The notes under the pieces were generated by a model, which did not search any database, had not been told where the DNA came from, and saw only the letters and a program-made list of their open reading frames with translations. Below, piece by piece: positions 24,675 to 33,669 of a stretch of DNA of 64,000 nucleotides; within the stretch, counting starts at the first letter, position 1, and each line of letters begins with the position of its first letter. The position numbers and the translations under genes were made by a program. The DNA is from Tolypothrix tenuis PCC 7101. GTDB taxonomy: Bacteria > Cyanobacteriota > Cyanobacteriia > Cyanobacteriales > Nostocaceae. The stretch covers positions 1,026,477-1,090,476 of the forward strand of contig NZ_AP018248.1 in NCBI RefSeq assembly GCF_002368295.1. Reading direction: 5' to 3'.

Positions 24675-25700
24675 TTAGCGTAAAACTAAGTCAGTAATTA
24701 ATGGTGCGTGGTCAGAATTTGCATTCGCTCCTGTGTTAATTTCGGTTACACTAAAATGCTGACTCACTAAGCAGTGGTCAATAGGAATATTCAGCAGTGG
24801 GATAATCCAATTTGGTAAATGGACGTGAGTTGCTGGTCTTGGCCAGCTGGGTAAAATGCCAAAACCTAAGCGGGTATTATGCAAGTTAGTTTTATTAATA
24901 AATCTGCGATAATAAGGAGACCAAGGTGTTAGGTTAAAATCTCCCATGATAATTAATGGTTGATTAATTTGTTGAATATAATCAGCCAGTGCTGCTAGTT
25001 GAAGATTACGTCTATGAAAAGTATTAGGTTTGATGGGTACTAAGGGATGAGTGCCAATTAAAGTAATTGGCTTTTTATCTACTACTAAATTTGCAATAAT
25101 ATTATGACCGCCTTTACCATTGAAATTATCTGCCTTAATATCTTGAATTGGTAAGCGGCTAAAAAAACCCAAACCACCACCGGGACTTCTAAAAGAATAA
25201 GGCAAAGTAGTTTTGAAGCCTTGCTGTAAAGTTTCAAATCCATTGCGGTCAATTTCAATCAATAAGGCGGCATCAGGTTGATTATCCTGAACTAAATTAA
25301 TAACTTCGTTATAATTCTGATTATCAACATTCAGATTAAAGGATATTAGCCGAATTGGTTTATCGGCATTACTAGCTAACTTTTTTGCATGAGGTAAATA
25401 CCAAGGAAGCACCTCAATGACATTCAAACCTACTAGTAATAATGCGGCGAAAATTATAACTTTACTTTTGAGATGGCGTGTTGTCCCAAGAACGCCTAAA
25501 ATAATAGCAAATATTAATGATAAAATTAAATAATGAACCCGAAAATGGGAAAATAATTCTAGCGGCCACAACCAAGCAAAATAACTGCCTAAAGATAATA
25601 ATCCTAAAATCAATAAGGCAGATGTGGCGAAAATTAACAATAATCGATGATTCATGAGTTGATAGGTTGCTGCAGAGCTAGTATTATCTATTAACATCAA
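24675..25700 (-). CDS. membrane-anchored endonuclease/exonuclease/phosphatase family protein
   Basis: A 341-residue protein. Residues about 15-105 contain three membrane helices; the remainder is an EEP domain. Motifs seen: ISFNLNVDNQNY (Asn), DAALLIEID (catalytic Glu), GTHPL, IIMGDFNLTPWSPYY (Asp/Asn) and SDHAPLITDL (terminal Asp-His). This layout matches YafD/YjeF-adjacent envelope EEP proteins, whose substrate (nucleic acid, phospholipid or inositol phosphate) is not known. It converges on the Uma2 gene with only 14 bases between stops. The first codons give two Met; the second is equally possible. Confidence 0.85.
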   Translation of the reverse strand: MMLIDNTSSAATYQLMNHRLLLIFATSALLILGLLSLGSYFAWLWPLELFSHFRVHYLILSLIFAIILGVLGTTRHLKSKVIIFAALLLVGLNVIEVLPWYLPHAKKLASNADKPIRLISFNLNVDNQNYNEVINLVQDNQPDAALLIEIDRNGFETLQQGFKTTLPYSFRSPGGGLGFFSRLPIQDIKADNFNGKGGHNIIANLVVDKKPITLIGTHPLVPIKPNTFHRRNLQLAALADYIQQINQPLIIMGDFNLTPWSPYYRRFINKTNLHNTRLGFGILPSWPRPATHVHLPNWIIPLLNIPIDHCLVSQHFSVTEINTGANANSDHAPLITDLVLR

Positions 25701-25965
25701 ACTCTATTAACTGATTTTCGGATAATTCTGGTAAATAGAAAGCCAGTTGATGAGGATGAAAGAAATTTACCAGCAACCTAAAATATATTTCAAAAGTAGC
25801 AGCAGAGCATAGATTAATTATCTCTCACCGCAAGTTTTGAAATGCTGCGCCTTGACCTGCAGAATTATTAAATGTTCAGTGTTACTGAAGTTGCTCGCTT
25901 AGTAGCAAAGATGTGAAAAGTTAAGAATCTCCCCCCTGTCATTCTTTTATCTGCTCACAAAAATG

Positions 25966-26166
25966 CTATTCTTCGTCTGGAAGCACCCATTTTGGCGGTT
26001 CCATGAATTTTCGCCGCAGTCGTTCTTCCGCAAGCGCCAGCATTTGATCTAAAGAAGTCTCTTCAATAAATTGTGCCGCAGCTTCTCTAAATTCAATATT
26101 GGGGCATTTATCCCCTAAAACACAACCATTAACGCAGGCTTCCGCGCAATTAATTTTTTGCTCCAC
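25966..26166 (-). CDS. small conserved-type Cys protein (66 aa)
   Basis: The N-terminus holds four closely spaced cysteines in CAEACVNGCVLGDKCPN, followed by a helical, Glu/Arg-rich half (EETSLDQMLALAEERLRRKF) and PPKWVLPDEE at the end. I believe small proteins of this type occur widely in cyanobacteria without a known role; not searched. The GTG start at 26166 has AGAGGG upstream. The Cys cluster could bind a metal ion or iron-sulfur cluster. It stands alone, with the gene-free stretch 25701-25965 downstream on one side and a miniature element on the other. Confidence 0.65.
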   Translation of the reverse strand: MEQKINCAEACVNGCVLGDKCPNIEFREAAAQFIEETSLDQMLALAEERLRRKFMEPPKWVLPDEE

Positions 26167-26323
26167 AGTGAATCCCTCTCTAGTCAGAGCTTTTTTCTAC
26201 TCTTCAGATAAATCTTACCTTGCTTATTGCTCCCTAATTGGTTTAAATACTTACCATTATTTAGTATATAATTCCTCGATCCCGTAACTTCTGCCCGTAG
26301 TAAGAGACGAGATCTACCTGAAA

Positions 26324-26442
26324 GGGACTTCCAACTAAAAAATATACTATCGCTTTTTTGGCAAGGGGGCAGGGAGCAGGGAGCAGGGGTAAAAATAAAA
26401 TGTTCCTCTCGGAAATTGGATAATTTATTTTCTGGACGCTTG
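26324..26442. mobile_element. MITE-like repeat, GGGACTTC family, copy B
   Basis: It starts GGGACTTCCAACTAAAAAAT and continues ATACTATCGC exactly as copy A (3778-3897). The right end (GATAATTTATTTTCTGGACG) matches but its terminal GAAGTCCC has decayed. The interior has C-rich short repeats. The rest of 26167-26551 holds CCTTTTCCCC-type repeats and presumably the mnmE promoter. Confidence 0.65.
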
Positions 26443-26551
26443 AAAACAAGGCGTAAATTCTACCCTTTCACCTTTTCCCCTTTCACCTTTCCCCATCTTA
26501 TGCAAATCTACCTGCTAGTCTCATAATATATATCTGCTAAAAAGGGCGCTG

Positions 26552-27946
26552 ATGTCGGAAGTATTTGCCACTACTGGAACCATTGCCGCGATCGCAACTG
26601 CTGTTGTTCCGCAGCAGGGTAGCGTTGGCATTGTGCGGGTGTCTGGTTCCCAAGCGATCGCGATCGCCCAAATTCTTTTTCATGCTCCTGGTCGTCAAGT
26701 TTGGGAAAGTCACCGCATTCTTTATGGTTATATTCGCCATCCCCAGAGCAAAAAACTGGTGGATGAAGCTTTGTTGTTGGTTATGCAAGCACCCCGTTCT
26801 TACACCCGGGAAGATGTGGTGGAATTTCATTGCCACGGTGGAATTATGGCGGTGCAGCAAGTATTGCAACTGTGTTTGGAAAATGGCGCAAGGCTAGCAC
26901 AGCCGGGAGAATTTACCCTACGCGCCTTTTTAAATGGGCGCTTGGATTTAACGCAAGCTGAAGGTATTGCCGATTTAGTGGGAGCGCGATCGCCCCAAGC
27001 TGCCCAAACTGCTTTAGCTGGTTTGCAAGGTAAATTAGCTCATCCCATCCGCCAGTTACGCGCTAACTGTTTGGATATTTTGGCAGAAATTGAAGCGCGG
27101 ATTGATTTTGAGGAAGACTTACCTCCGCTGGATGATAAATTGATCATATCAGCAATTGATGGCATCGCCGCAGAAATTTCTCAATTATTGGCAACCAAAG
27201 ATAAAGGCGAACTACTCCGCACAGGTTTAAAAGTAGCAATTGTGGGGCGGCCGAATGTGGGTAAATCCAGCTTGCTCAATGCTTGGAGCCGGAGCGATCG
27301 CGCTATTGTCACTGACTTACCTGGAACTACCCGCGATGTTGTGGAATCTCAATTAGTTGTGGGTGGAATTCCTGTGCAAGTGCTTGATACAGCAGGCATT
27401 CGGGAAACAGAAGACCAAGTTGAAAAAATTGGTGTAGAGCGATCGCGCCGTGCTGCTAGTGCTGCTGATTTAGTTCTATTAACCATCGATGCATCTGCAG
27501 GTTGGACAGCAGGCGATCAAGAAATTTACGAACAGGTGCAACATCGTCCCTTAATTCTGGTGATTAACAAAATCGATTTAGTAGCGGCAGATGTAAAAAA
27601 TAATTTCCAATCCCAAATCCCAAATATAAAATCTCAAATTTTCACAGCAGCAGCAAAAAATCAAGGCATTGAAGATTTAGAAACGGCTATTTTAGAAATA
27701 GTCAAAGCTGGAAAAGTCCAAGCTGCTGATATGGATTTAGCTATTAACCAAAGACAAGCAGCAGCGTTAACAAAAGCCAAAATTTCTCTAGAGCAAGTGC
27801 AAGTGACAATTGCTCAACAACTACCCCTTGACTTTTGGACAATTGACTTACGCGATGCTATTCATGCATTAGGAGAAATTACTGGCGAGGAAGTTACAGA
27901 ATCAGTTCTCGATAGGATTTTTAGTAAGTTTTGTATTGGTAAATAA
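26552..27946 (+). CDS. mnmE: tRNA uridine-5-carboxymethylaminomethyl modification GTPase MnmE
   Basis: A 464-residue GTPase that works with MnmG to modify U34 of certain tRNAs. The N-terminal tetrahydrofolate-binding domain (about 1-125) contains IAAIATAVVPQQGSVGIVRVSG. A helical domain surrounds the G domain, with P-loop GRPNVGKSS (232-240), DLPGTTRD, DTAGIRE and NKID. The chain ends with the invariant CIGK whose Cys is needed for catalysis. A low-complexity stretch FQSQIPNIKSQI (about residue 350) sits between the NKID motif and the next conserved segment, and its DNA resembles the AATCCCAAATCC intergenic repeats. The start ATG at 26552 fits the family. Confidence 0.96.
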   Translation: MSEVFATTGTIAAIATAVVPQQGSVGIVRVSGSQAIAIAQILFHAPGRQVWESHRILYGYIRHPQSKKLVDEALLLVMQAPRSYTREDVVEFHCHGGIMAVQQVLQLCLENGARLAQPGEFTLRAFLNGRLDLTQAEGIADLVGARSPQAAQTALAGLQGKLAHPIRQLRANCLDILAEIEARIDFEEDLPPLDDKLIISAIDGIAAEISQLLATKDKGELLRTGLKVAIVGRPNVGKSSLLNAWSRSDRAIVTDLPGTTRDVVESQLVVGGIPVQVLDTAGIRETEDQVEKIGVERSRRAASAADLVLLTIDASAGWTAGDQEIYEQVQHRPLILVINKIDLVAADVKNNFQSQIPNIKSQIFTAAAKNQGIEDLETAILEIVKAGKVQAADMDLAINQRQAAALTKAKISLEQVQVTIAQQLPLDFWTIDLRDAIHALGEITGEEVTESVLDRIFSKFCIGK

Positions 27947-27967
27947 GTATATATTAAAATTTGAATT

Positions 27968-28738
27968 ATGTCTTTTATCGATGAAATTAATCAGGTAAAT
28001 GCTTTGATTGTGGGGGCTAATCAAGGCATTGGTTTTGGTTTTGTGAAAAAACTATTGCCAGATACAAGAATTAGCAAAATTTATGCAACATATCGTCAAT
28101 TAGAGTCATCCTCAGAGTTAATTAATCTAGCAGCCGAACATTCCGAGCGATTAATTTGTTTAGCTGTAGATATTACTGAAGAATCGCAAATTGCAGAAGC
28201 AGCGCAAACAATCCGTAACCAAGTTAATAAGCTACACTTGGTAGTTAATTGTGTAGGATTACTTCATGATGATACTTTGCAACCAGAGAAAAGTTTAAGA
28301 CAAATCAATCCAGACAAATTACTGCGCTACTTTCAAATTAACAGTATTGGCTCTGTATTATTAGCCAAACATTTATTGCCTTTATTTAAACATAAAGAAC
28401 GCAGCGTATTTGCTAGTATTTCTGCCAAAGTTGGTAGTATTGGCGATAATCAACTGGGTGGATGGTATGGTTATCGCGCCTCTAAAGCTGCACTTAATAT
28501 GTTTATGCGTACAGTTGCAATTGAGTATGGCAGAAGTAGTCCCCAAACTTTAGTAGTGACGTTACATCCAGGGACAACAGATACACGCCTTTCACGTCCT
28601 TTTCAAGGTAATGTACCACCAGAAAAGTTATTTTCAGTAGAACGTACTGTTAGTCAATTAATGAATGTTATTGAACAACTTCAGCAAGACGATAGTGGGC
28701 AATTTTTCTCTTGGGATGGTAGCAGATTGCCTTGGTAA
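27968..28738 (+). CDS. SDR family oxidoreductase (C-factor-like)
   Basis: A 256-residue classical short-chain dehydrogenase. The nucleotide-binding motif is GANQGIGFGFVKKLL near residues 17-31, NCVGLL is the NNAG-like strand, and S-x11-YGYRASKAALNM gives the catalytic Tyr and Lys. Overall it resembles CsgA/C-factor-type SDRs, with a late TDTRLSRPFQGNV segment. The substrate is unknown. It begins 21 bases after mnmE, so co-transcription is likely, and ends in a strong terminator. Confidence 0.88.
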   Translation: MSFIDEINQVNALIVGANQGIGFGFVKKLLPDTRISKIYATYRQLESSSELINLAAEHSERLICLAVDITEESQIAEAAQTIRNQVNKLHLVVNCVGLLHDDTLQPEKSLRQINPDKLLRYFQINSIGSVLLAKHLLPLFKHKERSVFASISAKVGSIGDNQLGGWYGYRASKAALNMFMRTVAIEYGRSSPQTLVVTLHPGTTDTRLSRPFQGNVPPEKLFSVERTVSQLMNVIEQLQQDDSGQFFSWDGSRLPW

Positions 28739-28749
28739 GAGCAATTATA

Positions 28750-28787
28750 TAAGGGCACAGGATTTCTGTGCCCTTACGAATTTTTTA
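28750..28787 (+). terminator. Rho-independent terminator after the SDR gene
   Basis: TAAGGGCACAG (28750-28760), 5-base loop, CTGTGCCCTTA (28766-28776), then ACGAATTTTTTA. The 11-bp perfect stem plus T-run fits termination of mnmE-SDR. Confidence 0.85.
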
Positions 28788-28891
28788 TACCAATTATGCA
28801 AAATTCAGTAACAGATACAAATTCGGTAATTATTGTTTGATTGAGTTTATTAATTTTGAATTTATATTACATTCTTTTGTCAAATTGGTAT
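28787..28891. mobile_element. ATACCAATT-ended MITE-like repeat, copy 1
   Basis: ATACCAATT at 28787-28795 and AATTGGTAT at 28883-28891 are perfect inverted ends of a 105-base AT-rich non-coding element. The same ends occur at 44104/44472 and 60646/60734. Confidence 0.6.
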
Positions 28892-28942
28892 TAAATGCTT
28901 TGTATTTTCAGACTTTGCTATTAATCTAAAATCCAAAATACA

Positions 28943-31900
28943 TTATCGTTGCACAATTTGCGCGATCGCCTGAATTAACTCGTCTGGATCGACGGGTTTG
29001 GAGAGATAGAACTGAAAACCAGCTTGCAGAGCTTGCTTTTTGTTCATATCCCCAGCGTAGGCTGTTAAAGCGATCGCAGGGATTTTTCCCCCTTGTTCTC
29101 TAATCTCGCGGATTAATGTATAGCCATCGATTTTTGGCATTCCAATATCCGCTAGCAAAATGTCAGGTTGAGTTTGCTGGAGTAGCTGTAATGCTTCTGT
29201 GGCAGAAGATACGGAGATAACGTTAGCGCCTGCTTCTTCTAAAATAAAATTAACTAAGTCTAAATTATCTACTTCGTCATCTACAGCTAACACCTGAATT
29301 CCCTGCAAACTCAAGCTATCTGTTATTGATTCTTCCACTGCTGTTTTTAATGTTGGTGTCGGTAATAAAGGTAAATTAACGGTGAAGGTAGAACCCTGTT
29401 CTATGCCTGGACTTTCGGCTTTGACAGTTCCGCCATGCAGTTCAACAATTTGCCGGACAATCGCCAATCCTAATCCTAAACCCCCAAAAGTTCTGGTGAT
29501 ACTACTATCAGCTTGCCGGAAATAATCAAAGACGTAGGGTAGGAATTCGGGGTTGATACCTCTACCTGTATCTATAACTTGAATCTGCGCCTGTGAACCA
29601 TTTTTCTCTAAACGAATTTCTACCCTACCCCCTGTAGGTGTGAACTTCACCGCATTCGAGAGCAAATTCCAGATAACTTGTTGCAATCGCGTTGCATCGC
29701 CTAATACTTGCCCAACATCGGCTGCAAAATCAGTGTGGATGGGAATTGCTTTAGCTGCAGCTGCTAAATGTAAAGTTTCTATAGCCGCGCTAATAGTCGC
29801 TTTCAGGTCAACAGCATCAGAATTTAAACTGAACTTACCCTGTAAAATTCGCGAAATATCTAGGATATCGTCAATGAGCTGGACTTGTAACTTAGCATTG
29901 CGCTCGATTGTTTCTAGTGCCACGGCTGTTTTTTTGGCATTAAGATTGCCACTACGAAGTAATTTAGTCCAACCAAGAATCGGACTCAATGGTGTTCGCA
30001 GTTCATGAGAGAGGATAGCGAGAAATTCGTCTTTTGTGCGGTTGGCTGCTTCTGCTGCGGCTCTAGCGCGTTTTTCGGCTTCGTAAAGTTGGGCACGAGC
30101 GATCGCACCAGCAGCTTGTTGTGATAAAGCTAAGATAAATGCTCGCTCATCTTGATTGAGTGCGGAAAATTCTTGAAAACCAAGGGAAATTCCTCCCACT
30201 GCTCGACCTTCCAGCATTAGGGGTAAGGAAATCCAAGCAGCATAATCATAATTAGCGTAGATATCTGCCAGATGCGGATAGTGCGTGACTCGCTGCTCTA
30301 TCGACTGTTCCCAAATCGGTTTGCCAGTACGCACTGCATCCGATAGAGGAGATGATACGTTAATGGCAACTCTCTGCCAACTTTTGACTACCTCTAGTTG
30401 AAAACCGATAGAATGAATGATGTCTAATTCCTTACCATTCTCACAGACAACTGCTACTAAAGCCGCCGCCGCACCTAAAACAGCAAAGCTTTGTTCTACA
30501 ATTACTTCTGCAACTTCAGTTGGTGTCAGCGATTCCGAAAGGGCAGAGGTAACTAACTGTAAACTAGCGTTACGGTTAGCAGTTTGCTTGACTTGTTGAT
30601 AAAGTCGAGCATTCGCGATCGCCATCGCTGCTCGGTCTGCGATATCTTGAAATAATCTGCGGTCTTCGTTGCTATAAGGTTCTCCAGGCCTTTCCCGCGA
30701 AATGCTCAGGGTACCAATAATTTGTTCTTGCACCTTCAACGGTATCATTAACAAACTATAAACACCGTAGCGCTCGACATAAGGTAAATATTCTCGCTTA
30801 ATAGATTTACGAATTTCTTCTGGTGAAGCAACTGGCAAAAAAATCGTTTCCCCTGTTTGGGCGACGAGTCCAGTCATGCCATCATCAATAGAACGCCGTT
30901 GAGTGAGTAGTTCACCGATAAATTCCCGAACTTCGGGATTGACATGGTAATAAGAAACCGTATCTAGCCAAAGTTGATCCTGAGATAACAAACTCAAGAC
31001 ACAGGAATCACCAGTTAAATTACCAATCAGTTGGGTGATGGTATCCAACAAAGTTTGTAAATCTAACCTAGCGGCGGCAAAAGTTTGTGATGCTTGTGCT
31101 AGAAACTTTTCTCGTTGTTCTATGCGTTTGCGATCGCTAATATCCTGAAATACCATCACACAAGTTGCTGGGCGATCATACATTGCAGGTAAAGTATCAG
31201 CATGAACCAACAACGGGTAAACACCAGTAGGAGTGTGCCAATTCAACTCTGCGCCTTGAATTGTTTCGCCCAGCGTGACGCGGAATGTTGGCAGTTGCTC
31301 AGATGGGATAAGTTTTCCTGTAGCATCGGTACAGTAAAAGTCCTGATCGTATACTCCCGAAGGGCGATCGCTATACATTTCACCTCCTGCCATTGCTTTT
31401 GCAGCTTTATTGGAGAAGGTAAAACAAGTGGTATTTGGGTCAATAAATACCAATGGAATCGGTAGCAAATTTAGTACCGCCTCCAGCCATTGGCTTTGAT
31501 TAGCTTGAGCTTGTGCTTGCTGCTGAAATACTTGTTCTAATTGCTTGCGGTCATTAATATCAGTGGAAGTACCATACCAACGGGTAATTTTTCCTGTGCG
31601 ATCGCGGTTAGGAATCGCCCTTGTCAAATGCCAGCGATAAGAACCGTCAGCAATTTTTAAGCGACATTCTATTTGGTAATCGTTACCTGTAGCCACTGTT
31701 GACATCCAGGCATGGATACATTGCTGTAAATCCTCTGGGTGAACTAATGGATACCAACCCTCAGCCAGGAGTTGTTGCAAATTTATACCAAAGGTATCCA
31801 GGGCTTGCTGGTTGAAGTATTCTAATTCCCCATTGGGTTTACAAGTCCAAACTATATGAGGAATAACATCAAGAACTTGCCGAAACCAATCTTCAGCTTG

Positions 31901-32239
31901 CTGCCCATTTTCCGTATATTTAGTGCAAATATCTGTATTATCAAGCTGGACTACATTCAGTATTGCATCGGCAGTGCGTAGGCATAGCCCGTCGTAGACA
32001 TCGCTATTATGGAGATTTAGTAGTGCTGCAACTGTGTCATTACTTTTGGCAAAATTATTCGCAGCATCAAGTTCTAAACTCCGAGCAAAGCGTTCAACAA
32101 GTTCAGAACGAGAAATGCCGCGTTTATGTGCCTCCTGCTGTAATAGTTGCCAAGCCGTCTTCGTCAACGATAGGTTAACTGGCTGCTTCGCTTCTAATCC
32201 CCAACTTTGGATAAACTTACCCCTTTTATCACGCTTCAC
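28943..32239 (-). CDS. hybrid sensor histidine kinase (RHH-like, PAS-PAS-GAF-GAF-HK-REC)
   Basis: A 1098-residue soluble sensor. Residues 19-57 look like a ribbon-helix-helix segment (VNLSLTKTAWQLL, GISRSELVERFA). Then come PAS 1 (about 115-235), PAS 2 (about 250-375), GAF 1 (about 385-545), GAF 2 (about 560-718), the dimerisation domain with SHELRTP (His745), the ATPase domain (N-box Asn862, DTGRG 890-894, GLGLG 920-924) and a receiver domain with phosphoacceptor Asp1031 and KPVD. There are no membrane helices, and the GAF domains lack an obvious bilin Cys motif. The signal is unknown. The start is GTG at 32239 with a poor ribosome site. No response regulator gene is adjacent. Confidence 0.92.
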   Translation of the reverse strand: MKRDKRGKFIQSWGLEAKQPVNLSLTKTAWQLLQQEAHKRGISRSELVERFARSLELDAANNFAKSNDTVAALLNLHNSDVYDGLCLRTADAILNVVQLDNTDICTKYTENGQQAEDWFRQVLDVIPHIVWTCKPNGELEYFNQQALDTFGINLQQLLAEGWYPLVHPEDLQQCIHAWMSTVATGNDYQIECRLKIADGSYRWHLTRAIPNRDRTGKITRWYGTSTDINDRKQLEQVFQQQAQAQANQSQWLEAVLNLLPIPLVFIDPNTTCFTFSNKAAKAMAGGEMYSDRPSGVYDQDFYCTDATGKLIPSEQLPTFRVTLGETIQGAELNWHTPTGVYPLLVHADTLPAMYDRPATCVMVFQDISDRKRIEQREKFLAQASQTFAAARLDLQTLLDTITQLIGNLTGDSCVLSLLSQDQLWLDTVSYYHVNPEVREFIGELLTQRRSIDDGMTGLVAQTGETIFLPVASPEEIRKSIKREYLPYVERYGVYSLLMIPLKVQEQIIGTLSISRERPGEPYSNEDRRLFQDIADRAAMAIANARLYQQVKQTANRNASLQLVTSALSESLTPTEVAEVIVEQSFAVLGAAAALVAVVCENGKELDIIHSIGFQLEVVKSWQRVAINVSSPLSDAVRTGKPIWEQSIEQRVTHYPHLADIYANYDYAAWISLPLMLEGRAVGGISLGFQEFSALNQDERAFILALSQQAAGAIARAQLYEAEKRARAAAEAANRTKDEFLAILSHELRTPLSPILGWTKLLRSGNLNAKKTAVALETIERNAKLQVQLIDDILDISRILQGKFSLNSDAVDLKATISAAIETLHLAAAAKAIPIHTDFAADVGQVLGDATRLQQVIWNLLSNAVKFTPTGGRVEIRLEKNGSQAQIQVIDTGRGINPEFLPYVFDYFRQADSSITRTFGGLGLGLAIVRQIVELHGGTVKAESPGIEQGSTFTVNLPLLPTPTLKTAVEESITDSLSLQGIQVLAVDDEVDNLDLVNFILEEAGANVISVSSATEALQLLQQTQPDILLADIGMPKIDGYTLIREIREQGGKIPAIALTAYAGDMNKKQALQAGFQFYLSKPVDPDELIQAIAQIVQR

Positions 32240-32400
32240 AGAGGCACTACCCGTATACCTATATGGCTAAACTTATTAAATCACACAGCCTCATTTAAAA
32301 AATCAGACTGGCAGTTAGCTCATAATCTGTCAATTGGAAGATGACAATTGATAAAGGGGGTTTGTCATTTGTCATTTGTCATTTGGTAATGGGTAATTCA

Positions 32401-32533
32401 ATTTTGGATTTTGCGTTCGCGTAGCGTGTCGTTGGCGCAGCCTCTCGTAGAGAAGACAAAAGTTGCGTGTGGGGGTTCCCCCCGTTGAGCAAACTTTTCT
32501 TGGCGTAGCCTCTCCCTTTGGGAGAAGACGGAT
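32401..32533. repeat. compound palindromic repeat within AATTTTGGATT repeats
   Basis: A GC-rich block (GCGTTCGCGTAGCG, GGCGCAGCCTCTCGTAGAGA, GTGGGGGTTCCCCCC, GGCGTAGCCTCTCCC) is flanked on both sides by AATTTTGGATTTTG / GCAATTTTGGATTGG, as if inserted into an older repeat. The GGCGTAG...CTTCTCC unit recurs inside the dehydrogenase gene at 38652. Heptamers CCCCAATC follow to 32635. Confidence 0.7.
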
Positions 32534-32626
32534 TTGCAATTTTGGATTGGCTTTAAATCTAAAATCCAAAATCTAAAATCTAAAATTCCTATTCCCCAGT
32601 CCCCAATCCCCAATCCCCTTGTCTCC

Positions 32627-33469
32627 CTAATCCCCATGACAGTCTAGCCAATTTTGCAAATCAGCCACTACTTCTTTGTAATTGATGTCATTATGTAACT
32701 CATGATACGCGCCGGGATATACAATCCGTAGCTTATCTTTGGCAGAAGCTAACTCGTAAAATCTCTCACCTCCTTGTGGTAAAGCTACCTTGTCAGCTTC
32801 GCCGTGGAGAATTAGTAGCGGTAATTGCCATTCAGTAGCATGAGTATAAATCCAATCTACGGTAGCTAAATACTCCGTAGCTAAACGCGCAGTTCCTAAA
32901 GTATGACGTAGAGGATCTTGGGCGTAAGCAGCTAAAATCTTTTGATCACGGGAAGCTGAAGACAAATCCAAGCCAGTGCTGAGGCTGAACTGCGGCCAAA
33001 TGCGGGAGAGTAACTGACCTAAAAGTAGGCGAAATTTTGACACACCTACTCCTAAAGCAGGTGCTAAAGCGATCGCACCTTTTAATGTAGATGCTTCATT
33101 GGGATAGTGCAAAATATAGTCTAAGACAACGACTGCACCTAAACTTTGACCCATAATAAAAATTGGGCATCCTGGCTGCTGAATCTCAATTAACTTGATG
33201 AAAGCTCTCAAGTCTTCACGAAACTCAGCCCAACTATTAATATGGCCTCGCTGTCCTGGGGAACTTCCATTACCACGCATATCAAAAGCGTAGATAGCAT
33301 ATTGTTGAGGTATCAGTTGGTCAATAATATTTCCAAATCTGCTACTATGGGCTCCCAATCCATGCACAATTACCAAGATTCCCCGTAATTGACCTTCTGG
33401 AAACCAGCTTTGGTAATACAGCTCCAGCTCCCCCAAACCTTTGAAAGTATCTTCGCTATGGTAAACCAT
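32627..33469 (-). CDS. alpha/beta hydrolase, monoacylglycerol-lipase-like
   Basis: A 280-residue serine hydrolase. It shows the oxyanion HGLGAHSSRF (about 36-45), FDMRGNGSSPGQRGH, nucleophile elbow GQSLG (Ser109), acid LHGEADKV and the catalytic His in PGAYHEL. The pattern FDMRGxGxSxGxRGH is that of monoacylglycerol lipase/lysophospholipase-type enzymes. No signal peptide is present. It reads towards the compound repeat, with its 3' end inside heptameric repeat DNA (32600-32637). A lipid-turnover role would suit the divergent acyltransferase gene next door, but a functional link is unproven. Confidence 0.87.
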   Translation of the reverse strand: MVYHSEDTFKGLGELELYYQSWFPEGQLRGILVIVHGLGAHSSRFGNIIDQLIPQQYAIYAFDMRGNGSSPGQRGHINSWAEFREDLRAFIKLIEIQQPGCPIFIMGQSLGAVVVLDYILHYPNEASTLKGAIALAPALGVGVSKFRLLLGQLLSRIWPQFSLSTGLDLSSASRDQKILAAYAQDPLRHTLGTARLATEYLATVDWIYTHATEWQLPLLILHGEADKVALPQGGERFYELASAKDKLRIVYPGAYHELHNDINYKEVVADLQNWLDCHGD

Positions 33470-33669
33470 TTAAATTTTTAGATTTTAAATTATATAGCGT
33501 TTCACAGTACAGATTTATCTGCGTCCATCTGTGTTTATCTTCTTCTATCGGCGGTTAATTTTTTATTAATATTTTTATAACCAGAGATTAGTTAATAATT
33601 GCACAACAAGAACTAAGATTTATTTACAAATTCAATCAGGCTATTATTTACAATATTTGTAGTGAAGTT

